64,000 bases of DNA from Teretinema sp942493045. GTDB taxonomy: Bacteria; Spirochaetota; Spirochaetia; Treponematales; Treponemataceae. The first letter of the stretch is position 1; each line of letters starts with the position of its first letter. The DNA lies in contig OW818665.1 of assembly GCA_942493045.1 (NCBI GenBank), positions 1,736,001-1,800,000 on the forward strand, written 5' to 3'. Below, in pieces: positions 62,099-64,000 of the stretch. Both the position numbers and the translations under genes were made by a program. The notes below the pieces were generated by a model, which was not told the DNA's origin, ran no database searches, and saw only the letters and a program-made list of their open reading frames with translations.

Positions 62099-62914
62099 TT
62101 ACACCACAGCGATTTTCTGTTCAATCAGCGCGAGCACCTTTGTCGGACAATTCGCCACGCATTCACCACAGGAGTCGCAGAGGGCGTAATCAATGACCGG
62201 AATACCGTCGGTAACCTTGATGCACTGCTTGGGGCAGACTTTTTCGCACTTCAGGCACTTAATGCAGCCGGTCTTGCAGTCCTTGATAACCTGGGCCTTG
62301 CGGGGATTACGGTTGGAACAGAGGGCGATTGCTCCGGTGCGGGTAACCGAGGTACGTGTCAGAATTTTCTGGGGGCACTCGGCCACGCACAGGCCGCAGC
62401 CGGTACATTTGGCGTAGTCAACGTGCGGGATGCCGTCCTTGCCGACGTGAATAGCGTCGAAGGGACAGACCCGTTCGCAGTCGCCAAAACCGATACAGCC
62501 CCAGTCGCACTGCTTAGTACCGTTGGTGGAAATCTTGGCCGCGCGACAGGTGCGCACGCCCACATATTCGGCCTTGGTCGGGCATTTCTCGTAGGTGCCC
62601 TGACAGAGCAGCACGGCCACACGGGTATCGGAGGAAGCCGTAATGCCCATGATTTTGCCGACAGCCTCGGCGCAGGAGGCGCCGCCCACGGTGCAGCCGT
62701 TAACCGGGGCCTCACCGCCGGCGACCGCGGCGGCAAAACCGTCACAGCCGGGATAGCCGCAGCCGCCGCAATTGGCGCCCGGCAGGGCGGCGCGCACCGC
62801 CGCTACGGTCACATCGGGTTCAACATAAAACATCTTTCTGAAAAAGCCCAGCAACAGGCCGAGCACCACAGAAAGAATCAGGGAAACAATCAGTGTTATC
62901 AGTACAATCTGCAT
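62099..62914 (-). CDS. rnfB: Rnf complex subunit B (ferredoxin-type)
   Basis: The protein has 271 residues from the second ATG at 62912-62914, since AGGGG lies 7 bases before it and only 1 base before the first ATG. After an N-terminal membrane helix comes a [4Fe-4S] domain CGGCGYPGCDGFAAAVAGG, then several [4Fe-4S] motifs: CGLCVAECPQK, CIKCLKCEKVCPKQC and CGECVANCPTK, plus CIGFGDCERVCPF. This subunit receives electrons from ferredoxin and passes them to the membrane part of Rnf. The ribosome site overlaps the rnfA stop. Confidence 0.93.
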   Translation of the reverse strand: MQIVLITLIVSLILSVVLGLLLGFFRKMFYVEPDVTVAAVRAALPGANCGGCGYPGCDGFAAAVAGGEAPVNGCTVGGASCAEAVGKIMGITASSDTRVAVLLCQGTYEKCPTKAEYVGVRTCRAAKISTNGTKQCDWGCIGFGDCERVCPFDAIHVGKDGIPHVDYAKCTGCGLCVAECPQKILTRTSVTRTGAIALCSNRNPRKAQVIKDCKTGCIKCLKCEKVCPKQCIKVTDGIPVIDYALCDSCGECVANCPTKVLALIEQKIAVV

Positions 62915-62924
62915 CTGCATACCC

Positions 62925-63509
62925 CTACTTGATCAGTCCGGCAAAACCGCCGAAGGCCATGGAAAGAAGACCGGCCGCCACAAACAGGATCGGCGTGCCT
63001 TTCAAAAACTGCGGAATCGGCGAGCTCTTCAGCCGCTCGCGGATACCGGCCAGCAGCAGCAGTGACAGTACGAAGCCGCACGCCACACCAACCGCGTAGA
63101 CGACAGACTGAGTCAGGGTGTATTCCTTGATGATCACGTCGAAGGTAACCGCCAGAATGGCGCAATTGGTAGTAATCAGGGCCAGGTACACGCCCATGGA
63201 ACTGTACAGAGCCGGAGCGGTTTTTTTGAGATAAAATTCCACTAACTGTACCAGCGCGGCAATTACCAGGATAAAGGTCAGGATTTTCAGGAACTCCAGG
63301 TTCCAGGGCTTGAGCACAAAGTGGTACAGCGGCCAGGTTACCATAGTTGCCAGCACCGTCACAAATATGACCGCGCCACCCATACCCACGGATTTTTTAA
63401 CATCTGTGGACATACCGATGAAGGGACACAGCGCCAAAAAGCGCATCAACACTACGTTTTCCACAAGCATTGCCGAAAGAAAGATTGCGATTAAGCTGTT
63501 ACTGTTCAT
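62925..63509 (-). CDS. rnfA: Rnf complex subunit A
   Basis: This 194-residue membrane protein has six helices. LVENVVLMRFLALCPFIGMSTDVKKSVGMG, in parts, and LALITTNCAILAVTFD carry the two Cys residues expected for the membrane iron centre. The length matches RnfA (about 193). It overlaps rnfE by 4 bases (ATGA). It forms the membrane core with RnfE, like NqrE/NqrD. Confidence 0.93.
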   Translation of the reverse strand: MNSNSLIAIFLSAMLVENVVLMRFLALCPFIGMSTDVKKSVGMGGAVIFVTVLATMVTWPLYHFVLKPWNLEFLKILTFILVIAALVQLVEFYLKKTAPALYSSMGVYLALITTNCAILAVTFDVIIKEYTLTQSVVYAVGVACGFVLSLLLLAGIRERLKSSPIPQFLKGTPILFVAAGLLSMAFGGFAGLIK

Positions 63510-64000
63510 TTTGCGGTACTCCTCTTTCCGGCCATGGCTTTGGTGAGAGCCACATTCAGCGCGATAAACAAGCCGAAGACGAAAAAGCCTCCCGGCGGCT
63601 GGGCAAAGAAGCCGATCTTGTAGGCTTCGGGGATGATGGCAAAGCCCAGGACAGTTCCGGCGCCGAGCAGTTCGCGCACGGCGGAGATACCGACCAGCAC
63701 CCAGGTATAACCGGCGCCCATGCCCAGGGCGTCAAATACCACTTCATCCATTGAACGCTTGGAAGCAAAGCTCTCCACCCGTCCCATGATAATGCAGTTG
63801 ACGACGATCAGCGGGATAAAGACGCCCATGGCCTTGGAGAGGTCCGGAGCCAGGGCCTGCATCAGCAAGTCCACTATGGTAGTAAAAGCGGCGATGACGA
63901 TAATGAAAATCGGGATTCGGATAGAGTCCGGGATCAGCTTGCGGAACAGGCTGATGATAACTTCGCTCATCAGCAACACAAAGGTCATGGCCAGTCCCAT
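63506..64000 (-). CDS. rnfE: Rnf complex subunit E (partial, 5' end outside window)
   Basis: The last 164 residues are visible; the gene continues beyond the right edge. It has RIPIFIIVIAAFTTIVDLLMQALAPDLSKAMGVFIPLIVVNCIIMGRVESFASK, in parts, the RnfE pattern with its Cys. GAVRELLGAGTVLG-like sequence and a PPGGFFVFGLFIALN ending follow. The operon order E-A-B matches the usual rnfCDGEAB, so rnfC, D and G should lie further right. Confidence 0.9.
   Translation of the reverse strand: MGLAMTFVLLMSEVIISLFRKLIPDSIRIPIFIIVIAAFTTIVDLLMQALAPDLSKAMGVFIPLIVVNCIIMGRVESFASKRSMDEVVFDALGMGAGYTWVLVGISAVRELLGAGTVLGFAIIPEAYKIGFFAQPPGGFFVFGLFIALNVALTKAMAGKRSTAK

Noticed and set aside
61949..62932. Open frame of 327 codons antisense to era and rnfB
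   Set aside because: Ala/Gly/His-rich shadow of the cysteine-motif gene rnfB; no independent support.

Overview
The window looks like an ordinary chromosomal segment of a moderately GC-rich, Gram-negative-type spirochaete (Spirochaetota, most likely Treponema-like). This is an inference from gene content, not from a marker-gene tree. The clues are many lipoproteins with short signal peptides, a Def-Fmt-PASTA gene cluster, a FemAB-type ligase, HisKA_2-type sensor kinases, a ProB without PUA domain, a fused AroD-AroE, and both Nqr-type and Rnf-type redox pump genes. No insertion sequence, CRISPR array or rRNA was seen. One tRNA gene (Cys) is present.

Layout. 1-2.3 kb: the end of an unknown gene, then a PaaX-like regulator with two small membrane proteins. 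2.3-7.6 kb: a CASTOR/POLLUX-like ion channel, a membrane HD-GYP phosphodiesterase and a receiver/PAS/HisKA_2 kinase. 7.6-19 kb (minus strand): glnS, then a disaccharide operon of LacI repressor, sugar-binding protein, two permeases and two GH94 phosphorylases, with a clear promoter and operator. 19-25 kb: a patatin/beta-barrel protein, then lipoproteins, an AIM24 protein and a HEAT-repeat protein. 25-29.3 kb: a periplasmic-sensor histidine kinase broken by a single-base frameshift, its response regulator, a FemAB-like protein and a DUF2179 membrane protein.

29.4-35.8 kb: a TetR-controlled operon of RND exporter, LolA-like protein, outer-membrane barrel and ferredoxin-type membrane protein, with TetR-type palindromes at both promoters, and then a lipoprotein. 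35.9-38.4 kb: a glycosidase-like lipoprotein and a VapBC-type toxin-antitoxin pair. 38.4-42.9 kb (minus): nqrBCDEF plus one unknown gene, without nqrA. 43-46.3 kb: chromate transporter, an orphan phage-type tail sheath gene, tRNA-Cys and short tandem repeats. 46.4-50.9 kb: thioredoxin reductase, a GH3 enzyme, an acetyltransferase and a lone receiver protein. 51-56.3 kb (minus): lipoprotein, a solitary D12-class DNA methyltransferase, proC-proB-proA and an unknown gene. 56.4-61.2 kb (plus): def, fmt, PASTA protein, aroDE, rpiA. 61.2-64 kb (minus): era, rnfB, rnfA, and rnfE running off the window.

Working together: the GH94 operon imports a beta-linked disaccharide and cleaves it with phosphate, which saves ATP. 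Nqr and Rnf couple NADH/ferredoxin redox to ion gradients. The RND operon looks like an inducible envelope export system. I found no wholly new system that I would defend strongly. The best leads are the RND/LolA/barrel/Fe-S operon with its two differently spaced palindromes, the nqr locus without nqrA, the orphan sheath beside tRNA-Cys, a terminator-like hairpin in a lipoprotein leader, and a set of apparently leaderless genes.
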